A DNA stretch of 64,000 nt from Apteryx mantelli (lineage: Eukaryota > Chordata > Aves > Apterygiformes > Apterygidae), in contig NC_089982.1 of assembly GCF_036417845.1 (NCBI RefSeq), positions 67,469,684-67,533,683 on the forward strand, read 5' to 3'. The stretch's first letter is position 1, and every line of letters starts with the position of its first letter. The notes beneath the pieces were generated by a model, which worked only from the letters and a program-made list of their open reading frames with translations, ran no database searches and had not been told where the DNA came from. This document shows positions 34,280 to 45,055 of the stretch, piece after piece. Made by a program: the position numbers and the translations under genes.

Positions 34280-34315
34280 CCGTTGGTGGCGACCGTTGGC
34301 GGCGGCGACCGTTGG
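34280..34315 (+). promoter_or_regulatory. Three CCGTTGG motifs in a short tandem array
   Basis: CCGTTGG occurs at 34,280-34,286, 34,293-34,299 and 34,309-34,315, the last two inside a repeated GGCGACCGTTGGCGGC unit. CCGTTR matches the Myb-family core on one strand. The array lies about 0.7 kb upstream of the start codon. Confidence 0.4.
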
Positions 34316-34750
34316 CGGCGGCGCCCCCGCCCCCCGCCAGGCGCCCGCCCTCGGCGGCCCGAGCGGGCTGCGCTGCGGGGCCGGAGCTGCGCCCGCCGCG
34401 CCGCGCAGCGCAGCTCGGCGCCTCCGCTCCTTCACCCACCTCTCGTCGGCCACGGCTCGCAGCCTGCGCACTGAGCCCGAACTTTTCGCGAGCGGGCCGG
34501 GCCGGGCCGGCGGCCGGGGAGGGCCGGCGGCGGCCGCGCATCGCCACTTGCCCGCTCCTTCCCTCCCCGCCGCGGTGCAGTCGCAGGTCCTGCAAGCGCC
34601 CCCTTGTTTCCTTGCGCAGACTGCTTCGCCGAGGAGGAGACGGGGGTGGGTGGGGATGGAGAGGTCGCCGGGCGCTGGTGATTTAGCACCGGGGTCTGTA
34701 GCAGAGCCCGTGCCCGGCGGCGGCGGCGGCAGCAGCGGAGCGAGCGCGCA

Positions 34751-34756
34751 CACGTG
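34751..34756. promoter_or_regulatory. Canonical E-box CACGTG
   Basis: A palindromic CACGTG followed by ACTC, in a CpG-island context 270 bp upstream of the start codon. It is a candidate site for bHLH-ZIP factors (USF, MYC, TFE families). Position near the presumed start region favours function, but this is unproven. Confidence 0.4.
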
Positions 34757-34810
34757 ACTCCGGCTGTGGCTCCTCAGTGCCGCTACAAACAGGCGCGCAC
34801 ACACACACGC

Positions 34811-34834
34811 ACTCACTCACTCACTCACTCACTC
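34811..34834. repeat. (ACTC)6 microsatellite next to a short CA run
   Basis: Six perfect ACTC units follow an alternating CA tract (about 34,796-34,808). If transcription starts upstream, it lies in the 5' leader. Confidence 0.85.
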
Positions 34835-34880
34835 CCCGCTCCTCCATCCGGCCTCTCTCCCGCTCGCACGCACCGTGCAA

Positions 34881-34898
34881 GCCGCCGCCGCCGCCGCC
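34881..34898 (+). repeat. (GCC)6 trinucleotide run in probable 5' leader
   Basis: Six GCC units, followed 30-70 bp later by CAG/CAC-rich sequence (about 34,930-34,965). Both lie in the presumed 5' UTR and could form structure that affects translation. Confidence 0.8.
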
Positions 34899-35026
34899 AG
34901 GGCAAAGCTGTCGGCACACTCCGCGGCGGCAGCACCAGCAGCAGCTGCACCAGCAGCAGCGGCAGCGATCGCGCAAGAGGCAAGAGTTTGCTGCGTGCCT
35001 TCCCGAAGCGGTTTTGCGCCCAGAGG

Positions 35027-35113
35027 ATGGCCGGCTGCGGGCTGTCAGAAGATGCTTTCTTCTCTTCCTTCTTTTACAACTACACCTCCTCCTGGGAGAC
35101 CTCCTACAACCAG
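35027..35113 (+). CDS. PPARGC1A: First coding exon of a CpG-island transcript, probably an upstream alternative first exon of PPARGC1A (PGC-1alpha)
   Basis: The ATG at 35027 has a strong Kozak context (A at -3, G at +4). It opens 29 codons beginning MAGCGLSEDAFF, then SSFFYNY, and ending in asparagine-glutamine. The exon ends CAG|gtaagg in phase 0. No other ATG lies in any frame from 34,659 to 35,026. Beyond the donor the frame reads GC-rich intron, so the exon is incomplete by itself. From memory, PGC-1beta begins MAG..CG, has SSFFLNY, and its first coding exon also ends in phase 0. PGC-1alpha exon 2 accepts phase 0. Mammalian PPARGC1A has a far-upstream brain promoter near DHX15 on the same strand, the arrangement seen here. 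Together these support an N-terminal activation-domain exon of a transcriptional coactivator. The remaining exons would be far to the right. A different DHX15-neighbour gene cannot be fully excluded. Confidence 0.62.
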
Positions 35114-36146
35114 GTAAGGGGTGGCTGGTGCTGCGAGGCGCACTCGCCCCCCCTGCACCCGCCGGTCTCCTCAGGGGAGGCAAAGGCGGCGCCGGTGTGT
35201 GCAGGAAGGGGGCTGTAAGTGAGGGCTGCTCAGCGTGGCTTTAAAAGGGGGGGAGGAGATCGGCCAAGAAAAGAAATGAGAGAAAAGAGCCTTTTTCATG
35301 CGTGTGTCTTTCAGGCCCTTTCCTCTCCTTCCCTCCGCCTTCGCCCCCCCCGTGAGGGAGAGGAGAGGGGTGCGGAAGAGGCGAGGGAGGGGAATTTGGA
35401 CGCGGGCGCGGTAGCGGTAGCGTGCGGGGGGCTGCGCGTTACCCAGACACAACTCGGAGCCCGGCGAGGCAACTCGAGCGGAGCCTCCCCGTGGCTCCCT
35501 CCGCTGTGCTCGCCCCCCCCCCCCCCGGCGCACGCAGGGGCCCGGGGGCAGCCAGAGCAGTTTGCCTGGGGGGGAGGCATGTGAGTGACAGCCTTGACTC
35601 AAAAGCCCCCCCCCTTTACCCTGTCCCTCAGAAATGGCTGAATATGCATTTAACGTAGGGATTTCGGAGCCTGCCTCTGTGGATATAGTTCAGTTTATTC
35701 CTCTCTCCTTGCGATGCTCTTCCCTCCCTTCACGTACTTAACTTTGATGACTGTGCAATGCAGAGCGTGCATCTAAGTAGCCCCCGGCTCCTTCTGCCGG
35801 GCAGCCCTGCCTCGCCGGAGCGGCGGCTCGGGCCGTGGGGGTGGCTGGCGAGATGGGTAGGAAAGGCAGCGGGGAAGAGTGCAGAAAAAAACAGAAATCA
35901 CGTCTGAGATGTAGAGTGCTATTCTGGGAGCCTCCGAAACGTCTTTAATTAAATAACTGCTGTAGTCTGCTGCCCCCGCTGCTTGTTTGGTGAAAGTCTA
36001 CAGGCAACTGTCATTTATAAACTACATCGGGATGTGTGTGTGTGCGCAAGGGGGGTGTCTGGTGCCAGCGTGACGGGAAAAGTTGGGCAGCGGGTGGCAG
36101 GGGCTGCGGGCGGGTGCGAGGACCCCCGCGCGGTGGAGGCGGCGCG

Positions 36147-36177
36147 GGGGCCGGGGCCGGGGCCGGGCCGGGCCGGG
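36147..36177 (+). repeat. (GGGGCC)3 followed by (GGGCC)2, G-quadruplex-prone
   Basis: Three perfect GGGGCC units at 36,147-36,164 continue into GGGCC GGGCC GGG. With at least four G-runs closely spaced on the + strand, it can form a G-quadruplex. Confidence 0.8.
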
Positions 36178-36903
36178 TCTGTCAGGTGGCGGCGGGGTCG
36201 GACAGCCTCGCCTCCCGCCTCCTCCCTGCTGGGGGCAGAGCGCCGCTGAGCTCATGGAAAAACGTGCAGCCACAGTCCTGGTTTCCAGGAAACCGAAATT
36301 CCCAAACTAGCAGTTGCCAGTTTAAGGTTACACCTCGTAGCGAGGGATCACGAAGCCGCACACTCCGCTCTGCCTCCAGGAGTTAATAATACAGAGAGGG
36401 GGGAGCAGGGCTCCTCCTCCGGCAGCAGCCAGCCGGCAGCCGCGGCGCGGCGCGGGCAGGAGTTCGGGGGCCTGGAACCCCACAGCCGGGTCTGCCCTGG
36501 AAGCAGCCGGTCGGTGCTGAGCGCTGGTGGCGTGGGCGCGACCGGCGTTTACCGGGCCCATCTCGGCAGGCACCCCGCGGGGGGCAAACCTGCCTGCCGA
36601 TTTTGCTACCCCTGTCTGGGGGAGAGTCTTGCTAAGAGGGAACAAGCGAGCACGCTTGTGCTGACACGCCGGAGAGGGGGGTTTAACGTAGAGAACAGAC
36701 ACACACGTGTATCAGGCCAAACGCGGGGCGCGCTGCCGGCTGTTCCCCGAGTGGGCCGAAGCCGCTCCGCCGTGGCGGGTGAATCGCTCGGTGCCGCCCC
36801 CGGCCCCGGCCCCGCGCTCCGCGGCGAGGTGCTCGCGGCGGGGCACGGCCGCCGCCAGCCCCGGCCGGCAGCGCAGCGCGGGGCAGCGCGGGGCGCCGCG
36901 CTC

Positions 36904-36921
36904 GGCCCCGGCCCCGGCCCC
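36904..36921 (-). repeat. (GGCCCC)3, the reverse complement of the GGGGCC unit
   Basis: Three GGCCCC units, preceded by two more at 36,802-36,813. The G-rich strand here is the minus strand, opposite to the array at 36,147. Confidence 0.8.
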
Positions 36922-36997
36922 GGCGGGAGGCTGCCAGGCCGCGCGGCGCTGCCCTCCCGCCGCGCGGCGCCTCCCGCTGCCCCAGGGCGGCCGCGGC

Positions 36998-37003
36998 GTA
37001 AGT
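36998..37003 (+). promoter_or_regulatory. Consensus 5' splice-donor sequence in CpG island 2
   Basis: GGC|GTAAGT is a near-ideal donor at the edge of the second island. No ATG-initiated frame leads cleanly into it, so a non-coding first exon is the only reading I can offer. Confidence 0.25.
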
Positions 37004-39685
37004 TTGCCGCGTGCTCACCGCGATGAGCTGCGGCTGAGCGCGGGCTCTGTGCACATGTACGTACACGCACACCTCCGCACACACTGGTACCGCTGTTTTC
37101 TGTGAGCGGAGGATATGGATTGTTACCCTGTTAAATACCAGTCCACACAAGTGACTGAAATTTAAAGGGCTTCTATCTGATTTAAACGGCAAGCAGTCAT
37201 ATGAAGACTCATTTGAAACCCTCAGGAGCAAAACGGTGTAGAACCAGACAATAAAATCAGGTTTAAACCAGTTCCTTTATCCAAAGTTAGTTTCACTCTA
37301 TAGTGAAACATAGTTCCATAAAAGAATGGCATTGTTAAATGCTAGGTTCTTTTACCTTTTTTTTTTTTTTTAAGAGCAAGTCCATATTACAATGGAAGCA
37401 GGAAGAATTACTGACAGATCTACGGTTGATTTATACTAAATACCCGTGTTGAATGGTATCTAAGGGGAAAACAGGGAAGGTAATTTAGGATGCAGAAGAT
37501 CTATTTATAGAAGGACTATATAAACTCTAGAATATATACACAAAGTTGAATTAAATATGCATGATTAGGAAGGGAGTTTAGAAGGAGAAGGTGTAATCAT
37601 TACATAGCATTACAGCAGGAATGGATGAGCATGCGAGACTTTCTGGGGCAAAGATGAGAAGAATTTTTAAGATATATATCCTTTCTGGTGCTCAAGGCTC
37701 CTTTCTGTTTTCATCTTTTGAATATTACGTTAGCATTTACATCAGTCAGATTCACCAGCTGAGGATTAGCAGTAGATGTTAGTCTGAATATGAAATCAAA
37801 ATGAATATGGGATTTTGCTGCAAATAGATTTTTCTTACAAGTTTTAACTTTTAAAAAGGCAGGGTTGGCTTAAATTTGACAGTCAGCCATATTCATGTTT
37901 GTTTGTTTTTACCTGAAATGCATCCAAAAAAAAAAAAAAGCTTGCAAACCATTTCTTCTTGCTAAATATAGCAACATAGCTGAAATAGAATTTGTTTTGT
38001 ATACTTGATTTAAAACAAAATAAAACAGCAAACAGTAAAACTTTAAAATAAAGTGCTGATGCAGAGATGGGTTGACTACTGGAAAAATAGTTTTTTATTC
38101 CCAGATCAATATGATGCACTCTCAACATCTAGTACAAGGTAAAAGGATCCCTTGTACAATATCAAAAGCAGTTTAGCCATAGCTTAGTAAAAGAATCTTT
38201 TCCTGGCATCTCAAGACATGTTTTAATGAAAGTATAAGTAATCAAAATAACACTTAATAATGGAACCAGTCAAGTTAAAGAGAACAGAGTGATTTCTTCA
38301 AGAAGCATAATATAATTTCTGACAGTTCTGAAATCAGAGATGGGACATTTGCTTTACAATTCAGGAAAGCTAAGTTATGAGTTTCAACTCTTATATTTTC
38401 GATGCATTATTGCAGTTCATTTTTAAGTGCAAGATTATATAAGTGATTTGTTGGTAATATTCTTGGAAGGAACTTTTTCTGTTGCATATTAAATTCAGAA
38501 GAGCATCACAGAAAAGCTTGTATTTGAAAAATTATGTCGAGACTGTATGAAGTCTGTTTTGAATCCATTTCTGAGACAGTCTGCCAGAAAATAAGGATCT
38601 GGAATAGTTATGCATATGGCTTCTTTGCATTACTAAGGTGAGCTTTGAAAATATTAACTACTCTCCTGAAGTTTGGTATCTTCTTTACAGTTATTTTGGT
38701 ACAAGGTTTTAATCATTATGCTAAATTCTAGACTGGACAGCCTTGTAGACTCAAGTCCTCAGAATTATGAATTGTAGTAGCATAGGCTTATCTGCATTGT
38801 CTTGCCGATGTGTGTAAACCTCAGATTAAGAAATATCCAGCAGATTTCCAGTTGATTCACTCCATGGTTTCTGTTTTTAGACTGTCAATAAGTACGCCAC
38901 TTTTAGTGCTTTGCTTTGAGGGCATTTGTTCACTGCAAACTTCCTGAGTCTATCTTCTGGCTTGCTGAAATTCTCTTTACATCTCTTTCTTATCTAGTAC
39001 TCATGAGAAAAGAACTGTCATTTCTAAGTACTGCAAAAGGGGACCTGGCCTTTTAAGAGCACTGAGCATATTTGTGGACATAACCTATTTTTCCTCACTG
39101 AATTGACAGCATTATTTATACTAATTAATTTTCACTCCCCACTCCAGAATTGGTGACGTTGTTGTGTTACTGAATATGTGTGGTTGGGAAGTGCTTTAGA
39201 ATCATTTGAAATGTAATTGTTCAGGGATGAAATCCTATGATTAAGGCATAAATCTGGATACTTATTTTAATTTGACCTCAAAAAAGTCCCTGCAGTATGT
39301 AAGCAAAATGAGAGTATGCCATCTGATTACTGCCAGCATTTCAGAGATTTTTCCCTGCAAAACTCAGCTGAGTACTTGTTACCTAGCATCATCTCTTTGT
39401 CCTGTGTTTTCAAACATGGCAGTACTTTCGCAACACACTTTCACAGAATGTAGGTAAGTCGGTGAAAGTTTGCGAGAAGAGCAAGTTTTGTGGCTTGGCC
39501 CTTTGTTCCACATTTCGGGACAAAAATACCCCATTCTGTCAGTATTTTTGGGGTGCTGGATTGAATCTAGTACATTGGTTTTACATATCTTCTTCTTGTA
39601 ACTAGAGTAAATCCAGTGGCTCCATTTCTGTTTTGGCTCATAGCCAGTCAGACTTTTTGACTTAATATTGCTTTAAGAGTTTCTG

Positions 39686-39707
39686 TTTTTTTTTTTTTTT
39701 TTTTTTT
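39686..39707. repeat. Poly(T) tract, 22 bases
   Basis: A run of T interrupted only after 22 bases by C and then continuing T-rich. No retroelement body is recognised on either side. Confidence 0.85.
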
Positions 39708-41814
39708 CTTTTTTCTGTTTGAATAGCAGAACTCAAGAGTCTATGGCAGGTTTGGAATTAAAATGTGTTAAATGAGTTCAGGTTAATGCATGTGTATAGC
39801 ATATACTACCTATGTATATGAGGATGTTGAATGTAATTCAGAGAGATACCGTATCAATCTTTGCACAGAATCAGGACAGTGCACTTTAGGATTTTGTGGA
39901 CCTTTTTCTTTAATGGAAAAAGACTCAGTCAATTGTTGTACATTATTTGGTTGTGAAAATCAATGGAATAAAATTATTGTTCATTTTCAGTTATACTTTA
40001 GCAAAGCCTGTAACAACATTTCCGCAACTGAAAAGATACTGTCAAAACTAAATTAGGTAAGAAAAAACAGCGATCCCAATTTAATATTATCAGAAAAGAC
40101 ATGGTAATTAAAAAATGAGTTAATCCTGGATTTGAAGATTTGCCTGGCTTTACTGCATCCAAAATGCATTGTGTTTTGGTGCACAAGGCTGGGAAAATGG
40201 AACACAATAAAATGAAAGTGAAACCAAATAGCCTTATTTTCTTGGCATCTGAGCAGAAGATAAACAGTAGGGTTATGAGGGAGATGTAGTTTGGGTTTGG
40301 AAAGACCTCTGCTTAAATAATTCAAATGTCAATGATAAAACAAGTGACAGATTTATTTATTTATTTATTTTTTAAAGCTTGGTTCTGTTCCTTTCAGGGA
40401 GTAATGTCTTAATCAGCTATTCAACACAACAGCTTTTAAAAGTTTCGGTAATCAGTACTGGATGTTACCATTTATTTCCAAGGATTGTCAGAATTATTGA
40501 GGAGAACTTAAGAGAGTAGATCTGAAAATACATTTTCTATCCAGTTTTTGTATTACTATTCTGGTTGTTGTTTAATAAACCCATCCACAGTCTGGATGAA
40601 AAAAAGAGTATATTCTGATGTTAGTCCCATCTGGCAAATAAGCACAATTTAAACTGGGTGCAAACCATTTCCTCATGCCCCAGAGCAAAACAGCTAAATA
40701 ATAGTATAGCAGAGCAAAATAATGCAAGTTTAAAGCATGTGCAGGGGCAAGATGTTATTTTAATATCTTAGTTCAGAAGAAAAGCCTAGGTGAGAATTGT
40801 AAGTTACAGGTTTGTCTGTGATGAATTAATGCATTTTACTACTTTACATATAAGAGGGATTTTCAGTAATACAGTTGTGTTTAGAAAAAAATGTCAGTAG
40901 TGCTAGCAATGTATTTTGTAGGAAGAGGGCAGAGAGTTCTTAGCTGATCAAATGTTCATGTGGTCTAAGCAGAAATGTAAAAGTGCAGGGTTTGCATTGG
41001 AATGAGAATGGGGTCATCCACCCTTTGTACTCGTCATCAGGGAAGCAGAACCTTCTTCCAGAGAGACCATAGGAAATCAATGAGTATACTTTGCTAGTGT
41101 AGAGATAAATGTGTACTGTAGAAGGGTGTTAAATATAAAAGGGCAGCAGTAAAATGATTTACTACATGAAGCAGTGGAACTTTCTTTTGATCACCTTAAA
41201 GAGAATCTTCATTTTTGGTAACATAATTGTATTTTCTTTTAATACTAATATCTGAAGAAAGCTGGCAAACAAACTGTTTTGAAGGGATTTTAACTGTATG
41301 TTGTAAGCTAGGAGATGCTTGTTTATAAATGGCAGCTTATTTAAAAATATACATGTATTTTTGAACATATTATCTGACATTTATCATTTAGATTATAATC
41401 ATCTCACCTGACTTACCAAAAGTTAATGTTTTTTTTAATGTTTTTTCCTGAGGCAGTGTGGATGCCTGTGATTCAGTTTGTCTCGCCATGACCAGAAGGT
41501 ATCACTGAGGGATACCAGCACAACGGATGCACATAGGAGAGAACCCGACGTACATTTAGGCATAGAGACTTAATGAAATGTGGAAGAGCAGGTGCACAGT
41601 CCTAACGTGTCGTTTTTTTTTTTAATTTCCTCTGATGTGTCTGTTTGTTGTGTGAGCAAATCTCCTTGTACATATGAAACCTATAGCACTACAGAATTGC
41701 TGAAAAGGAGGAAAAACAATGCTCTTATGATGTCTTTTGTCTTAGGCTGTAAGTGTTCTCTACAAATGGAAATTGAGACGCCCCTTCTGTTAAGTAGCTG
41801 TGCATTATTGTCTC

Positions 41815-41955
41815 GACTCTAAAAGTAAAACTAAGGTGTAGAGAGATTAATGGCAGAGTGGCCCTTGTTTTTGTTGTTTTTGACACTATGGTCCTAATTT
41901 TGGAAGGAGACATTGAGCACTCTTGGTTCCCTCGGAAGTCGTTGGGAGCTGATAT
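41815..41955 (+). mobile_element. Possible ancient SINE/MITE-like remnant
   Basis: aaactaaggtgtagagagattaatgg resembles a MIR-type core. The following gagcactcttggttccctcggaagtcgttgggagctga resembles the ...ctcccattgaagtcaatgggagctga pattern frequent in sauropsid repeats. Both matches are diverged. Confidence 0.25.
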
Positions 41956-44945
41956 CACAGGAGGTGTGTATACATTAGCACTTGGGAGCAGGAGTATGCT
42001 GCAAGCCTCCAGTCATCCTGACCTTGCTGTGCTTTGGTTTTTATTGTGGATTGGCCATGTAGGAAATGAATTGAACACCTTTTGTATGGAACTAAATTGG
42101 AAGATGTGTTTCCGGAGCACCCCTAATGCATTTGAGCTACAAATGGACTTTCAGCTCATGAGATGAGATCAGAACTAGGAAGGAAGTTAAACAACCAAAC
42201 AAACCATGTGCTGAAGTGCCTACAATGTAGGTGTCAGATCCTCAGCACCAGCTGGTTGGCTTTTCTGCTCTTAGCATTCTGTGTTACTTGCTAATGTAAA
42301 CAGAGTATATCAGTTCACCTAGCAAAGAGCCCATGAAAGCCTATATTTGGGAAGCTAGTTGGAGACTTGGGAGTAGAAACCAGTCACCTGACTTGCATCC
42401 TTATGTTGCAATCACAAGACCATTATTCCTTTCCTCAAAAAGGGGTAGTTCATGTTGGCAGGAAGAGAAAAGGTTCATTTGATCACTTGTAATATAACAC
42501 ACGAGCGAATAAGAGGCACTGGTATTTTGGCTCACAAAAGCCCTCCACATTTTTAACCCATTTTATTATCTGCAAGAGCAATTTAGTTCCTAATGTTAAC
42601 AATGAGTGATTATGATTCTGTACTTCCGTTTACAGCATAAATTAGCATTTTGTTTTCCATTACAGCTTTTGAATGAGGAATTATAATGTATAATTTGCTG
42701 CAAATAGATGTTATCATCTCTTTGGATGAGAACAACCACATAAACTTGAGCAAATGATAAAAATGGAATCAATTACTTCTCAAATGGAAGTAGTTTACAA
42801 ACCTTCACATACAAAATGGCAATAGTAGCTGGTTATTGTAACAAATAATTAGGTTTTTTTTAAAAACAACATTTATTGAATTCCATTGACAATTTAGTAA
42901 TTGTTTATAGAAGATTTAACCATTCCCCTCACAAAACACATGCCACATAATATCTGCATTTTATAAACTGCAGATTGTCTCTATAGTCTTTGTAACAAGC
43001 TTTATGCACATATATTCACCTGTACAAACATTCCAGAAGGGGAGCTCTGAGCCACAAATTACACAGATGGTGATGATTAGAGAGCTTCACAGTATGCTAG
43101 AATTAGTAGACCAAGATTGAAACTGCAGAGGAGAGAAGAATGGAGAATGTCTTGTAGTCTGTATCCAAAGCCCACTGAAGGTGATGTGAAATTTTTTTGC
43201 CACTTTTGAACTTGCAATCTAGGTCCCAAGTATTAGAGGGATAGAGAAGAAGAGGAAGAGACATTATTATAACTGCTTGAATGAGTAAATGCTGTGAGTC
43301 TCTGCTGGAGGCGAGATAGTATCTAGTACCTTAATATAATGAGTTTACTGGTTTGAATTTCATGAAAAAGTTTTCACTGTTAGTTGCTATAATATGTTTC
43401 TGTTTATACAAAGTTATTTACACTTGCAAGAAGATCAGTCCACAGCCAAAATGAATGTGAGAAACAGTCCAGACTTTCATCTATTCTCTGTCCTTTGCAG
43501 AGACTTGTTTCAGCTCACCTAAGGACGTAATTCAAGCATCATTTTCAACCCCTTCCTTGTCACGGAGGCTGTCTAAATTCTGATGATTTTCTGCATCCCA
43601 TTTGCATGTATGTTCATTTCTGATCATCTAAAGTTCTGACTGCCCAAAGCTACTGGCCCGCATCATCTCTCTACTTGAATTCATCAGCATCTTTCTTATA
43701 GTCTTCCCTGCTAACCTCATTGCATGCATATGCAGTATAATTGCTGACTGAACATACTGTCTTGATTTTTTTTCCACTGTCTTACCCTTACTTAAAAATA
43801 CAAATCAAAAACCATACTTTGCCTTTGTATTTAGTGCTTCAGATTTAAGATGTCTTGTTGTCCTTTTCAATCCTTCACATAATTTAGCTTTTCCCTGTTT
43901 ACTGTGTTTCCACCTCTTTCTGTTTACAAATGATGCTAGATTTGATGTTTGGTCGGATTGCTTCTCTTAACCAGCACTTTTTTGCTATCCCCACACTTTT
44001 GCTTTATTTAGTAAACTTGTCAGGCAGCTGAGGAAGATTATCTAAACTTTTCTCTTCCTGGTCTCTTGAAAACCTCTTTTACCTAATTATTTAAAAAGGA
44101 ATAAACTTATTTTGTGGTTGGAAAACTATGAAACAAGCTAGACAAAAAACAGTCATCCCCCTGACTATTGTGTTTCACTGTATTCTTCTGTTGCTTTTTC
44201 CTTTAGGTTGATAACTACTGACAGATCAGTTCTGTAGATTGGATAAACAGTAGGTTTTTATTTTTTTAATCATTAAAAAAGAATAATGATATCTTTTCTC
44301 TGACCCAGCTCTCTCACTCAACCTCACTAACTCTGCTCTACTCTAGCAAACATTACAAATAGTTAAGATTAAAAAAAGAAGAAGAAGTGATAAAATGTAA
44401 ATAGCATGCTTCGCAATTCAGGGTGCTGTATTGGCCTTAGAGCCCTCTCTTGGTGCCATAGAGCTGGTTGCTTAGGATGAAGCTTTTTCACAATGTCATT
44501 TTTTGAGGGCAGCTGTTGGGCGTGAAGATTTACATCTGACACTTACTTTCTCTTTTTGACTTAGTGTCTGGATTTTTAAATTGCCTGCACGAACTGTCTT
44601 GGACTGGGGAAGGAGATGAATGTTACAATAACACAGTGAGGCCTTTTGAAGCTTAGAATGGTTATATCTGTTGAAGCAATGGTTGCTGAAAGACTGCTGG
44701 CATTTGGTTTTTGGAAATGTGTACAGAGTCATCATGGGGTCCCTGGACAGAACAATTTATAGTCTCAAAGTGTATTTGACTGTAAAAACTCACTCCAACA
44801 AGATAACTCACTTCAACCATTTGTGTTCTTTTTTTTTTTTCTTAAGGGTCAAATAGCACATTGTGAGTTGACTAAACTTTGACTTTATTCATGAAACTTC
44901 TCATTATGTTGTTTGCTACCTCTGTATGTTTATAGCTTGCTTAGA

Positions 44946-45055
44946 CCTCGATCCAGTAAACCACTTAATCGTATGCTCAACTGTAAACACTTGAAGTCAA
45001 GGGAACTGCTTACAGGTTTAAAACAAATGTGTGCTGTATTAGATTGGGGCCTTAC
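44946..45055. repeat. Degenerate palindromic ancient repeat
   Basis: The left arm starts gacctcgatccagtaaacca, the centre is cttgaagtcaaggga, and the right arm ends attagattggggcc. The layout matches the sauropsid palindrome recalled as gatccagcaaagcacttaag .. cccattgaagtcaatggg .. gctggatcggggcc. The arms now pair only partly. The family name and age are not determinable here. Confidence 0.5.

Larger units (their letters stand above)
34190..35580. promoter_or_regulatory. CpG island 1, promoter of the putative upstream PPARGC1A transcript
   Basis: A sharp change from AT-rich spacer to very GC- and CpG-rich DNA. It has no TATA box at an obvious position and contains CCGTTGG repeats, an E-box at 34,751, and leader microsatellites. 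It encloses the coding exon 35,027-35,113. Long open frames on both strands here are by-products of GC-richness. As is usual for CpG promoters, initiation is probably dispersed. I place it between about 34.65 and 34.95 kb by inference only. Confidence 0.85.
35780..37060. promoter_or_regulatory. CpG island 2, downstream of the first exon
   Basis: A second very GC-rich block in the start of the first intron. It carries a GGGGCC array at 36,147-36,177, GGCCCC runs at 36,802-36,813 and 36,904-36,921, and a consensus donor (C|GTAAGT) at 36,998-37,003. It may extend the promoter, act as an intronic enhancer, or contain a non-coding alternative first exon. Long frames here on both strands show no domain. 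Confidence 0.7.

Noticed and set aside
34754..35026. Extension of the 35,027 coding frame upstream
   Set aside because: The frame stays open back to about 34,754 but contains no ATG before 35,027; the upstream start is only a GTG. The translation there is repeat-encoded.
34128..35602. Several 120-226-codon open frames on both strands in CpG island 1
   Set aside because: High GC content removes stop codons. The translations are low-complexity runs of A, P, G and R with no domain, and they overlap in many frames. Only the 29-codon frame ending at a donor has supporting signals.
36022..37231. Long open frames (up to 182 codons) in CpG island 2
   Set aside because: Same GC-driven artefact on both strands. 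No start context, splice logic or domain supports a protein.
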